64,000 nt of DNA, taken from positions 34,320,629-34,384,628 of the forward strand of contig JAPTHN010000011.1 of the NCBI GenBank assembly GCA_026936325.1, read 5' to 3'. Shown here piece by piece: positions 10,803 through 21,646 of the stretch (the first letter of the stretch is position 1; every line of letters begins with the position of its first letter). The stretch is from Platynereis dumerilii (Eukaryota > Annelida > Polychaeta > Phyllodocida > Nereididae). The notes beneath the pieces were generated by a model. It had not been told where the DNA came from and ran no database searches. It saw only the letters and a program-made list of their open reading frames with translations. A program made the position numbers and the translations under genes.

Positions 10803-11214
10803 TAATAATAGCATGATTATTACAGAAATTTCTACAATTATTATAGAAATTTATTTGAACAATGTATGTACTTTGGGTATAATTGTAAAATATTTTGAGA
10901 TAATCATGGAATTTCTCCAATTATCTTACACAACCTCTATGACTTTTTTGGTCAAATTTCAGCAAGTACCAGTACAATTGTCGATTGATACCAGAGAAGC
11001 TTCCTACGAGACACATGTTAATTTTTAAGTATTTCAATGTAACGATGTTACTCATGGTTTGTGATAATAAATTGGGGTGCCTTAACATGCTATATAAGGG
11101 CCAATACAAACATGTCCCCTTCATGTTCAGCAATTTATTTATGACTTTTTATTTCATCCAATGTGAGGCCCCCCAGAGGTGTGAGGCCCTAGGCTATAGT
11201 CTACTCAACCTAAT

Positions 11215-11320
11215 TGATAATCCAGCCCTGATCTTGTGGACCGGATGCCAACATTGTAGATCATCACTCACTAAACTAAGGCAAATACCCAAGGTTTGAA
11301 TCCCCGGCAGTTGATTTCTA
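11215..11320 (+). repeat. Possible degenerate tRNA-like SINE head
   Basis: TTGTGGACCGGATGCCAAC (box A-like) is followed about 45 bp on by GGTTTGAATCCCCGGCAG (box B-like). This is tRNA-like promoter spacing, but the clover-leaf is not well formed. Confidence 0.35.
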
Positions 11321-11929
11321 TCATCCCATTTTTCTCGGGAATGATAACAAAAAGTCATTTGGCAAAATTATTTACTAAACTTTTGAAATTCCACTCAACA
11401 TATGCTTTTATATACTTTTTGTACTATACAAAAGAGGTTTGTTCTGTAAACAGTACTGTGTTATTATGCCCCAATCTCCCCTATACGTTGACCACTGCTG
11501 AAACCTCCCGGCATATATCAAGCCAATCCAGATATATCAAGACATGTTCATGAAACCAACTGAGATGAACTGTCATGCATGAGTTGGACGGCCTGTGAAA
11601 AGCAGCTCTGATGTGAACTGCGCAATACTAATAACACAAACCTTTTTTTTATGTAGCCTATAATCATATTTATCTTAACACAACACAATGAGCACTAGTG
11701 TTACAGAATATTCGATGAGAGAATCACAAAATTTATGCAGGTAAAAATCATTTTTATCATTTTCTTGAAAGTTCCATAAACAATTAGAGGTGCCAAACCA
11801 ATTTACGAGTATGCAGTGTTAGATTATCTCACTTATTCTGAAACTTCGGAAAGTGATCCCTGGTTAACATTTTCCAGAGATGACCAATCCCACGATCAGC
11901 TGCAGGTACAAGAAGGTCAGGGGCTTTTT

Positions 11930-12215
11930 GTAGATAGAAAGATAGATGGAAAGATAGATAGAAAGATCGATAGATAGATAGACAAATAGACAGATAGATA
12001 GATAGATAGAACACAATACATTAATTTCCTAGATTAATTTTATAGATAGATATAGATAGATTGATAGATAGATAGGTAGGTCAATAGTGCAGCTGTCTCA
12101 GCCAAGGTCTCTTTGGTGAGGCTGGTTATTACAGTCGCTGAGCAAAAATATTCGAAAAAATCACAGAAGGCAAAAGGCAGGGGTCGTGGGGCGGCAGCCC
12201 CCGAAATAAGAAGAA
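11930..12215. repeat. GATA-containing repeat, copy 1
   Basis: TTTTGTAGATAGAAAGATAG begins a (GATA)n-rich block. It is followed by AGATTAATTTTATAGAT, then GCAGCTGTCTCAGCCAAGGTC, and it ends near AGCAGGGG. The same order of segments recurs at 13715-14000, so this is a dispersed repeat with an internal microsatellite. Confidence 0.75.
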
Positions 12216-12227
12216 GCAGGGGTTTAA

Positions 12228-13047
12228 GGTGGCTCGCTACTCATGTAAAGTGGTTGTTAACGCACATTCACGCGCAGCCTGGCAGGCCCTATCTGTCGTG
12301 ACGTCACCACTGTGCTGACACAGCTTCAAGATCTTTTTTTAATTTTGAGAATTTCATATATCGGCCACTTCGTTTGCAATATGCGCCACTTCTATTTGGG
12401 TTAGAGCATTAGATGCGCAATGAAGAGTACTATAAACAGCCGGAGATTCAACTTGATACTCAAAACACAAAATTTTTACAAGTGATTTTCGGCAAGCAGG
12501 TCTAATTTCTCAAAAATGACTTTGAGATACAAATAAATTGTTATATCAAAATCCATCGCGGTAGGAAACCTTCTCTTATGCTTTTTATTGTTCCTCATAA
12601 TATTTGGAAATAAATGACAAAGAAATGAGAAATCCTATCTTGCCAATTTTTTTTTGCGCCATGGTTTATGAAAAAAGCTAAAATTGTCAAAATCAATATT
12701 TTTACTCCGAGCCCCTTGGAAATCCCTTTAAACTAAATATATCTCTTTGAAATTATAATCAGCTTTTCCATGAAAGTGTCTTCTATAATTTCATCCTTCG
12801 TTGCATAATATGGGATGCATGACCACTGAATGGCAGGGCAAACTTCACAGTAAAAAAGTTAAGAAAAAAATTGAGTTTTTCAGGTTTTCGTGGACTGACT
12901 TTCTTGTACATAACCCCAAATATTTTGAAAAAAAGGCTGGTTGCGACCACTTTTTTTTACATATCCTTGCTATAAACTATATTTTGGATCTTTCTAAACT
13001 ATTTTTAAGAAATCCTATCTTAGAAAGTTCACGAGTATCGAGCCACC
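12228..13047. mobile_element. TTAA-flanked inverted-repeat element
   Basis: TTAA (12224-12227) precedes GGTGGCTCGCTACTC, and its inverse GAGTATCGAGCCACC precedes TTAA (13048-13051). TTAA duplications are typical of piggyBac and Kolobok elements. About 820 bp, AT-rich, no transposase frame: a non-autonomous element. It lies directly next to the GATA repeat copy 1. Confidence 0.7.
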
Positions 13048-13420
13048 TTAAGAAGCAAAAAAAGAATTCTTTGAGCTTGCAAAATAGTTCCATTGCTATT
13101 TTCTTTGCAGCTTGCCTATCCAAAATGAACTATTTTATCAAGTTACCTTAAATGTAACCAATATTTCAGATATTGGTATAAAATAGAGTGAATACAGCCT
13201 TTTTATTGAGACCAGTTACTCTTGATGCAATCTTCCCCCTTGTTAACTGTCTGTGTTTTTCAGCTTTAATCCTTCGTTGGTCAGTTTTGTTTCAGTGTTG
13301 CCATCAATTTTGTCAACTTGTAGTCAGCCAAGCATGCAATATCATGGTCAGGTGTATGAGCTGTGATATGCATTATATCAGAGCGAAATCGTGCCTTCTG
13401 ATTGGCCAGAAAAAGCTAAC

Positions 13421-13541
13421 AGTGGTATAAGTAATAGATAACGCCCTCGTTTGTGATGATATGCAATATATATCCGAGGGCTTTAGCCCGAGGATTATTG
13501 CGTATCGTCACAAACAAGGGTGTTATCTAACTTATACCACT
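13421..13541. repeat. Foldback palindrome
   Basis: AGTGGTATAAGT...CACAAACGAGGGCG-type arms of about 47 bp pair (13421-13467 with 13495-13541), with an inner palindrome CCGAGGGCTTTAGCCCGAGG. It follows CTGATTGGCC at 13399. A compact foldback MITE or a long hairpin. Confidence 0.75.
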
Positions 13542-13603
13542 AAGTACAAAACTAATTAATTTAAATCCCTTTGTTTGCCTTCAATCCTTCTTGTTTGACA
13601 ACA

Positions 13604-13656
13604 TTTCATTGTATTTGTTGCTCATTCATGTTCCTCAGTTCATTTGAAGGTTGGCA
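13604..13656. repeat. 53-bp direct repeat (partner 13994-14046)
   Basis: TTCATTGTATTTGTTGC followed by TTCATGTTCCTCAGTTCATT recurs at 13994-14046, nearly unchanged. The GATA repeat copy 2 (13715-14000) lies between the two copies. Could be a segmental duplication by unequal exchange. Confidence 0.7.
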
Positions 13657-13714
13657 GCCCTGAAGGCAACAGGTCAGAATTCTTTGTTCTCAGGAAATAA
13701 TACAATACATAAAT

Positions 13715-14000
13715 TTTGTAGATAGAAAGATAGATGGAAAGATAGATAGAAAGATCGATAGATAGATAGAAATAACACAATAAATTAATATCATAGATTA
13801 ATTTTATAGATGGATTTACAGATAGATAGATGGACAGATAGATTGATAGACAGATAGATAGATATGTGGGTCGATAGTGCAGCCCTCTCAGCAAAGGTCT
13901 CTTTCATATGGCTGATTATTACAGTGACCGAGTAAATTTTATTTTTAAGTTACGAAATACATTTTAAAAATAATAGAAAGCAAGGAGCAGGGGTTCATTG
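13715..14000. repeat. GATA-containing repeat, copy 2
   Basis: Same segment order as 11930-12215: GATA block, AGATTAATTTTATAGAT, GCAGCCCTCTCAGCAAAGGTC, ending AGCAGGGG. Confidence 0.75.
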
Positions 14001-14282
14001 TATTTGTTGCACATTCATGTTCCTCAGTTCATTTGAAGGTTGGCAACATAAAGCCCCAATAATCACCCCCCCCCCCTTGACCTTTGACACAAGGTTGCTT
14101 GAAAGTAGTGCAACGCTATCTTAAATAGCCTCTTTAATATTGGTTTTACTTGTATTTTGGCATATTCAATATACTTCTAGATAAGTTACCTTATTTGTAT
14201 ATTTTTTAATACCCTCTATAATCTACACTCCTGCTATATGCTAGGACCTTATTGTAAACTAGTATATTTTTACTGAATAATT

Positions 14283-14500
14283 GATGGATGGTTGATGGAT
14301 GGATGATTGGGGCTTTTGCATCCTGTATTTATGCACTTTGCAGGCTAATTAGGACAGGAGGAGGACATGGCAATGAGGCATAGGATGATTGAAACAGCCA
14401 TCCAACATAGGCCCTGGTGACCTGGTAAGAGCTGGAACAGAACTCGGGACCCAGCGATTGGCAGTCCAGCATGCTAACTGTAGACCAACCCTCCCGGGAG
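14283..14500 (-). repeat. tRNA-derived SINE, copy 1
   Basis: Minus strand: a tRNA-like head (GGTCTACAGTTAGCATGCTGG box A-like, worn box B) at the high-coordinate end. It is followed by the shared body (GGATGGCTGTTTCAATCATC complement region) and a CATC-rich tail at 14283-14310. Clearly the same family as 44572-44774 and 53625-53823. Target duplication not clear. Confidence 0.75.
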
Positions 14501-15409
14501 TTTTGCCTGATGATAGAATATACATTATACAGTGTATATCCTAAATCAAAATTGTCAGTTTTAGTCATCAATTGCTTATCCAGTAGCCTATTGCTGGATC
14601 TGCCTTGGGCTGCATTTGTATAATATGATGATGCCAAGTCTCGCCCTTTAAGGCTATTTTCACGTTCTCAAGGTGCTGAATAGATATCTGTTTTTAACGA
14701 CATCAAATTGAACCAGCCAACTTTCGAGTTGATTTGAAGTGCCACTTGTCTTCGCGCTATAGCTGATGCCCTCGATGTAATCGGCAGATATTCCCATATA
14801 AAGTGAGTAACTTGATGTGGTACTGGGCTTCAAGTGTAGGCATTCCTGCGAGAATGTAGATTGCTTCTGAAGCAATGTTGTCTGGTAGGGATTGCACCTG
14901 TCGGAGCAGTTTTTTGTAGAACCTCTCTAGGGTGCTCACATCCTTCTTTTTTAACACAACGGAGTCAAATCCATGGAGTAGTTTTGGGATAATGTAGATC
15001 TTCAGAATTTTCATCGAGGTTGCGGGACCCAGGCCGTCCACTCCATGCAATCCGATTCTCATCAGGGAGTAGGCCATTTTTCTTGCTGCACTGATGTGGT
15101 CTTCTACAGAGGGAGCCGTGTTAGATTTGCTCCATAGCAGTCCTAAATGAGTGAAGCTGTCGTCGACTGTCACATTCTGTTGGTCGCTCTATCTTCTCTT
15201 TAACAAGTATGGTGATGACAGACTTTTGAGGGTGAATTTAGTATTTGTGCTTCTGTTAGTATGTGAAGGCGACGTCGAGCATCCCCTGTAGCAGGAAGGG
15301 ATTGCTAATTTGCTACTCAGCAATAGTTTATCGTCCGCACAGGTTGGAGAACCAATATATATACTGCCAATCATAGTGCCCAAACTAGCCGATTCTAAAC
15401 GCTTCAGTA

Positions 15410-17135
15410 GAGTTTTTTCAGTTAAGGACTAGACCATAGACCATGGACTTAAGACCACCTTAAGTGACTCAATCAGAGCTAATACCACCAAATCCCACCA
15501 AACCAGACCAATTGCTGAGGAACAATAGGTTTTAGAGAAACAGAGAACAACAAACAAACAATAGGATTGAATTTAAGTAAGTTTGAATAATTCCATGCTG
15601 TGAATAACAACAAACTTTCAGATATGCATAATCTTGTTTGCAATATCTTGTCAATGTAGCTAACCAGTGGCAGATCCAGATAGGGTAGTCTAGTGGGGAA
15701 GGGGGGAGGGGGCTTTCACTGGCCCACGTAGAGTCGTAGACGTTATTTTGGCATTTACCGGCTTGCACTGCCCCATATTTTTGTCAAAGTGTTATTTCCA
15801 TCTCATTGTTGTACAAGTAGGCTGAACCAAATTTCAAGTTTGCGTCTGCTGGCAGGCTATTTTTGTTGACGATGCATAATTAATTTGCTTGGTACATTTT
15901 GCCCCTCTAGTTATTGAAACTAGCGCATTTCTGAGTAACAGAAGACGAAGGATACAATTGTTGTTCTATGTATGTAGGCTAAATTCAATTAAGGTGGCAA
16001 CCACTTAATTTCCGGGGGGGGGCGAGGTTGGAGTCGGCAGGAAATTATTTATTTCACGGTAATGACCGCAGTACTTATTATCTATTTTGATCATGGAAAG
16101 TCATCAAATATTCATTCCAAAATCAAGCAACACTTTGTTAAGAAAAAACCCCACCAGAAATTATTTATTTCAAGACTGCCCACAAAAGCTGTGCAACAAG
16201 TTATTTTCAAAGGAACTCGAACCCCCCCCTTTCCCTTGAGATAAAATGGTGGCCCTCTAAGAGTAAATTCATCAAATAACTATTAAGTTGTTAAAAACAC
16301 CATGGATGGAATTACATTGAGTTGAAGGGCCCAGATGTACATTTGATAATAAACTACGTACACAAATTTTAATGTTTGTGGCATACAAAATCGTTTCAAA
16401 TAAATCATTTGATAGGCTTATGTCCCAGTAAATGTTATGCCAATACCAAATTGTGAAATAAAGCCGGTTCATGTAAAATGATTTTATGCACACAGCATAA
16501 TTATATTTATTACACATGAGCACTATGCTAGAACGATGCTGATTGGCCAAAATCAGTCACATGACGACATCATAAAAACTCATATTGCATGGTTCGAGGG
16601 CAATATGAGATTTTTTCCATTTTTTTTTTCAGATTTTTCCATATTGCATGGTTAGAGTGCAATATGACCTTTATTGAAAAAAAAAAAATTTCCAAACATT
16701 TTATTTCCAAATTTTTTTTTTTTGACCAATTAAAAAAACTCACTTTTTTTTTCGAAAATTTTTTTCAGAATAGAACGTTATATTGGAAGCATAGTGGTCG
16801 TGTAATTAAACAAATATGGCACTTATCATCGTGCAATATGAAAATTTATTTGCACTCGTAAATTCATATTGAACTCGGGCTGCGCCCTCATTCAATATGA
16901 ATTTCCTCGTGCAAATAAATTTTTATATTGCACCCATATCATGCCGTATTTGTATTATATATATATAAAAGCTTAAGGCATCTCATTCAAAGCATCAAGT
17001 GCAAATTATTGTTTGATATCTACAGTTACTTGTTATCACTACTTAAGCCATGCATGGTCCACTAATCTGTATCAACAACTAATTGGTCCTCTGAGGTCTA
17101 AGTCTATAGTCCCTGGTCCTTAACTGAAAAAACTC
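15410..17135. mobile_element. TA-flanked 1.7-kb inverted-repeat element in a LINE
   Basis: Terminal inverted repeats GAGTTTTTTCAGTTAAGGAC (15410-15429) and its exact complement (17116-17135), flanked on both sides by TA, as in the Tc1/mariner superfamily. No transposase frame. It interrupts the LINE RT at 14650-17600. Its interior contains a foldback palindrome (16811-16952). Confidence 0.8.
16811..16952. repeat. Foldback palindrome
   Basis: CAAATATGGCACTTATCATC...GTGCAATATG at the left pairs with CATATTGCAC...GCCGTATTTG-type sequence at the right. Arms are about 60 bp with minor mismatches around GGGCTGCGCCC. GCAATATGAG-type copies also occur at about 16583-16665, after CTGATTGGCC at 16538. 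Confidence 0.7.
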
Positions 17136-17579
17136 TACTAGTTCGTTAATATATGTCTTGTACAGGGTTGGAGACAGGATCCCACCTTGCTTGACTCCCT
17201 GTTCAACTCTTTGATCAGGTCATATTTAACAGGATCGTCCATAAGAACTTAAAAGTTGATGGCTTAATTGCCAATGACCTGATCAAAGAGTTGCAAAGTT
17301 GGTTGACTGAGTGGTTTAACAGAGTAGACCCAGGGTCGACTGTCCTTTCCCTGCCATCTGACAATTTCTCTGGAAACTGTGTATATGTTGTTGATTAATT
17401 GCCACATACCCCCGCTGACTCCCATCTGATGAATTTTCTTAAGAAGGAGATCTTGGTCCCAAAGACTTACAAATTCCAACAGAGGTCAGCACCTACTTGT
17501 CCTACCAGCATTAGCTGTCTTTTGGCAAAGGGTGCTCATATAAACTACTGCCCATATTACCCAACCTTCCCCTATAGTT

Positions 17580-17708
17580 GGCAGGCTACTTAGGGAAGGG
17601 ATGCAGGAATACAGCAATGGCGTGAGTGGTTGTTGAATCTGCTGTCCATAATACGTACAGGTGATTTAACCAGAAAAGGAATCAAACCTGGGACCAAGTA
17701 ATTGGCCA
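17580..17708 (-). repeat. tRNA-derived SINE, degenerate copy 2
   Basis: The order TTGGCAGGCTACTTAGGGA, CAGCAATGGCGTGAGTGG, GCTGTCCA, AATCAAACCTGGGACCAAGT, AATTGG follows the SINE body and box B of the better copies. The head is cut where the element at 17709 starts. Confidence 0.5.
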
Positions 17709-18616
17709 CAGCGAGCCCGAACCAAATTTGGGGTTAAAAAATGCCCCAGCATAATGATAGGCACCGCTACGAAGCTGAAGATGAGACGAACAAGCAGATG
17801 TAAAAAAAAAAAAAATCTGTTGAAAACTTTTTGAGATATTGCAATTTTTCAATTTCTGGTTTGTCACATTCCTTTGTTTGGGTGATATTCCATCTTAACT
17901 GGGGTGCAAGTTTCAAATTCATGTGAGCAAACGACCAAACAATATTTTTGTGTGTTTTAGATAATATTTTAAAATTAAGCAGAATGTTATCTTTATTGGG
18001 AAAAGTCTTTTTGTGTACTTATAAGAATTGTGTCACAAGCAGTAGAGAATTATTGCTGTCTTTACCAAGGAAATACCACAATTTCTTGATTATTAAAATC
18101 AAAATAAAGTGAATCGTTTTCTCTTACTCTCCTTAATTGATAGGATAAGAATATATCAGTACAAAAGCTCTGTCAAATATGTACGCACATATGTTTCATA
18201 ATACTACTTGCTAATGCCCGGGGAATAGTTGAGCATGCAGATTTTTGCAATTCTTATGAAAAATTTACACTTTACTTGGAAATTACGCATGCATGAGTTT
18301 GTCACACCTTTTTTGCATTAAATGCAACAGCATAATTTAAAAATAAAAAGATTACTATGTCTTTTGAATGATATTTTGTATTATTGAAAATGGTTTTGAA
18401 AGGCGGTGCTCATTTAACAGACTCTCCACATGACTTGTGATGTTAAAAATGGGGTGTGATAAATCAGAAAGTGAAAAAATTCAAATATCTCAAAAAGTTT
18501 TCAACAGATTTTTTTGTTTTTTACATCTGCTTGTTCGTCTCATCTTCAGCTTCGTAACGGTGCCTATCGTTATGCTGGGGCATTTTTTTAACCCCAAATT
18601 TGGTTCGGGCACGCTG
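17709..18616. mobile_element. 0.9-kb inverted-repeat element
   Basis: CAGCGAGCCCGAACCAAATT at the left end and its near-exact inverse at the right end (AATTTGGTTCGGGCACGCTG). The inverted arms extend about 170 bp, through AAAGTTTTCAACAGATTTTT and GCTTGTTCGTCTCATCTTCA. No transposase. The right side is followed by TA, the left by CA, so a TA duplication is possible but worn. Confidence 0.75.
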
Positions 18617-19519
18617 TATGGCAAAACAGGCAGCCCTCCCCATCCTCACTTCTCAGTGTAGCCTTGGGTAAGCCTACCCTGACAACATGGGCAGTGTTTT
18701 TAAAAGTGAAGTAATCATTAAAAGATTAAGCAGCTTCCAGCGTGACAAACATAATTCACAGTTTGAGATCATTAGAATCAACTGAATGTATGTTTGAATG
18801 TTTAATTGTAGTTTTGTTTGTTGTTTTAATATATTTATTTGTAGAAAACCACTAACAATTACTTAAATCACGGATTTTACACACCGGAAAAAAGTTGTGA
18901 TAGGATTAGCATATTCATAACACTCCGTCATTTTATTGTGCTTGCTGGCAGGGTAAGTGTAAACGAACCCTGCAATGGGAGGATGGCCCTCCCCCCCTTA
19001 ACTGAAAAAGCTACCATGCTAAAATAAAAGTGATTAGACTTGATTGTATTTACCTTTTTTAGAAGCATTATTTCATAAAATAATATTCAATTTTCTATTT
19101 ATCTAATGTAGTTGTTTCTTTTGGTTGCAAGAAGACTTGCAAATCTCCTTAACAATTTTTTTTTCATGCCTCAATGTCGCTCAATGGATTTGTTAAAGTC
19201 CTGGAGTGTGTATCCTGCTGGAAGTCTAAAATAGAATATCTTAATATAGAGCCTTCAAAATCCATTTTACAATTAGATTGAAGTTTGGTTTCATGCTAAC
19301 TGGAAAAATAATAAACTGTCAACATCAGTTTCTAAATTTGTGACACCTTTCACAAATCACTGATGGTTGACTGATGCCATCCGTAATCCTTCAGAAAAGT
19401 CACTACAAACAATGTCTGTGTGATTACTGAACTTTCCAGAATACACACAAATGCTTTTCTGTAACCATACAAACAGGTCTGGAAATTGACAATTATTTTT
19501 TAACAGTGTATATAGAGAC
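18617..19519. other. No gene recognised
   Basis: AT-rich intergenic sequence. I see nothing to call. Confidence 0.5.
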
Positions 19520-20390
19520 ACACTCAATTAAGGTTGAAGAAGCTTCACCGTGACAGGTACATTAGCGATCTTTTTCAATTCGCATAATTTCCTCGCGTGA
19601 TTGGGGTTCAAGACTTATACAAGAAGATTTCCATTGTGTTGTCTTTTAACGGTTTGCCAATCATGTCCATAATTGTCTTGTAGATGACATAGGATGACAT
19701 GCCCTTCAGGCTGCAATCCCGTGAGAGGATGACAAGTTGGTGAATGGAGGATAATTCTTTTCTGCTGTCCATCTTACTCTTGTCCTTGGGAGATGACACA
19801 TGGTCTGTTGAGCTTTCTTGTCTTGATGGATTTGGCAGTGTCTCTTTAGACAATAGAGCTTCTTTCTTTTTGAATTGGGCTTCTGAAGTCCGAGCCTGTG
19901 CATTTGGAGAACAATCACGTTGTTGGAGCTTCTGAGGTGAGGAGCATAGAACTGGGTAAGGAGAATTCTTGGTTTCTTGAGACTTTGGTTGAGCCGGCGA
20001 AGGTGTTTTCATAAAGACATCTGAGAAGAGGTTCCTATCCAGTTGAAACCTTCGCTGTGGTGATGAATGAAGAGCTGGTCTGGGGTAATCTGCTACTTGG
20101 CCAGTTTTGTCCATGTCCTGTTCTACAAGTTGTCTGGCTTCAAGGAATGATATTTGTCGTTCATTCTGTAGTTGTATGATTTCTTTTTTCTTCTTGAAAA
20201 TTCCGCATTCATGGCTGAAGGCAGGGTGGTTTCCTGAACAATTCACACAATGTGATTGCCTAGAACAATGTTATTCTGGTGTGTGAGTACGATCGCGATT
20301 GCCACAATAGGCACAAATTGTTGATCTTCTGCATGTACAACTAAAATGGCCATACATGTACATTGGCCATACATTTGGCAATTGAAACAG
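19520..20390 (-). pseudogene. LINE ORF1 copy B, with C-terminal gag-like repeat
   Basis: The minus-strand frame 20246-19608 reads a zinc-knuckle end (CVNCSGNHPAFSHEC-like), FLEARQLVEQDMDKT, a Pro/Ser/Lys-rich linker, then HQLVILSRDCSLKGMSSYVI and YKTIMDMIGKPLKDN. In another frame it continues NPNHARKLCELKKIANVPVT, which matches the N-terminal gag-like domain of copy A (KLMAINKIANAKVTIE). So this family seems to carry a second, C-terminal copy of that domain. Upstream knuckles (20280-20390) are out of frame. No ORF2. Decayed. Confidence 0.75.
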
Positions 20391-20765
20391 TTATTGCACT
20401 TCAGCAAAGCCTTCAGTGATTAAGTCAGACACACCCACAAAGCTGACCAATGAACAGACCTTCAAGCATGTCATGCAAATGAGGCCGATATCGCTGTTAC
20501 GCACTTTCCCGTAGGGGTCACAGGTATGATACTTATATGAGTAGATAGGTCTCTCTGAGACATTTAAAATGATAGGTCATACGTCTCTGAGAAGCTAATA
20601 GATGCCTCGCAAATCGCCGATAAAGTTTTGAACTGGTGAGAAATACTGCCCGCTGATTGGCTGTGACGCTCTGACGCAAAAACTTATGATAATGCACGAA
20701 AATGAAAGGATTCGTCTAGGGTAGATTCTCTGGGTGAGTCATTGATGATGGAGGATCTTTTTTCG
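20391..20765. other. No gene recognised between two ORF1 fossils
   Basis: Contains CTGATTGGCTGTGACG (about 20654) and the phrase ATGCAAATGAGGC (20477), which has an echo near 3755. May be an insertion between ORF1 copies B and C. Confidence 0.4.
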
Positions 20766-21540
20766 TGCATTTGGCTAAAGTCTTTGTGTGTGAATTATCA
20801 GAAGATTGATTTTGTTGGAGCTTCTTTGCTGAGGTGTGTACAACTGGCCCAGGGCAATTTTCAGTTTCTTTAGTCTTTGGTTGAGGCGGTGAAGGTGTTT
20901 CTTTCTCCGTGGTGATGAATGAAGAGCTGGTCTAGGGTAATCTGCTTCTAGGCAAGGTTTGTCCATGTCCTGTTCTGCAAGGTGTCTGGCTTCGGGAAAT
21001 GATAGTTACTTTGTAGTTGTAGAATTTCTTTTTCCATGTTGAAGACTCTGCATTCTTGGCCAAAGGTAGGATGGTTCCCTGAACAATTTACACAATGTGA
21101 AAGTTTAGAGCAAGGTTTATCGTGTGTGTGAGTATGATCACGGTCACCACAATTGGCACAAATTGTTGACCTGATGCATGTACGACTAAATGGCCATACA
21201 TTTGGCAATTGAAACAGCGTTTTGAATGAGGAAAGAATGGAGAAACTCTGCACCATTCAAAAGCTACAGGAACTTTCTATGGAACTCTTTTGTTTTTGAA
21301 TGTTAGCAACAGTAACTCATAACCATTTTCGTGAGCCAGACATTTGAATTTCACGATGCCGTGTTTGTGAAACCAATTTGTAAGTTCATTGTCTGAGCAG
21401 GACTTGCTGTCCTTGGAGAAGATAATGCCTTTGCCTAATCTTTGAAAATGTTCAATGGCGACTTTGGCATTGCCTATCTCATTGATGGCCGCTAATTTCT
21501 CTTGTTGTTCAGAGTTTCCAGGTTTCAGGAGGAATGTGCC
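20766..21540 (-). pseudogene. LINE ORF1 copy C
   Basis: Minus-strand pieces read GTFLLKPGNSEQQEKLAAIN, CSDNELTNWFHKHGIVKFKC, CIRSTICANCGDRDHTHTHD, SHCVNCSGNHPTFGQEC and the linker RPALHSSPRRKK. This is the same order as copy A, with several frame breaks. Three CCHC-type knuckles are visible. The copy stops near the hairpin at 21545. Confidence 0.75.
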
Positions 21541-21544
21541 AATT

Positions 21545-21616
21545 GGGTAGGTGCAGTACATCGAGGGAATATACTGGGGTCGAGGGGAGTATACCAGGGA
21601 TGTACTGCACCTACCC
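21545..21616. repeat. 72-bp hairpin with perfect 18-bp arms
   Basis: GGGTAGGTGCAGTACATC (21545-21562) and its exact inverse (21599-21616). It interrupts the N-terminal part of ORF1 copy C. Confidence 0.8.
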
Positions 21617-21646
21617 ATGGTATAACCTTTTTATCCCATGTCTATT

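Larger units (their letters stand above)
14650..17600 (-). pseudogene. LINE reverse transcriptase split by a transposon
   Basis: Minus-strand RT in two blocks. Block 17138-17490 reads DLLLKKIHQMGVSGGMWQLI and, in other frames, VKQGGILSPTLYKTYINEL. Block 14650-15407 reads SLGTMIGSIYIGSPTCADD (catalytic motif C, CADD instead of YADD), then ARKMAYSLMRIGLHGVDG and KILKIYIIPKLLHGFD. The TA-flanked element 15410-17135 lies between them. Removing it with one TA restores an in-frame ELV-LKRLES junction. A further ~90-bp hairpin insertion sits at about 17206-17293. No endonuclease seen; decayed. Confidence 0.8.

Noticed and set aside
13604-14046. LTR-like direct repeats
   Set aside because: Repeats of ~53 bp, 390 bp apart, without primer-binding site, TG..CA ends or coding content. 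More like a local duplication.
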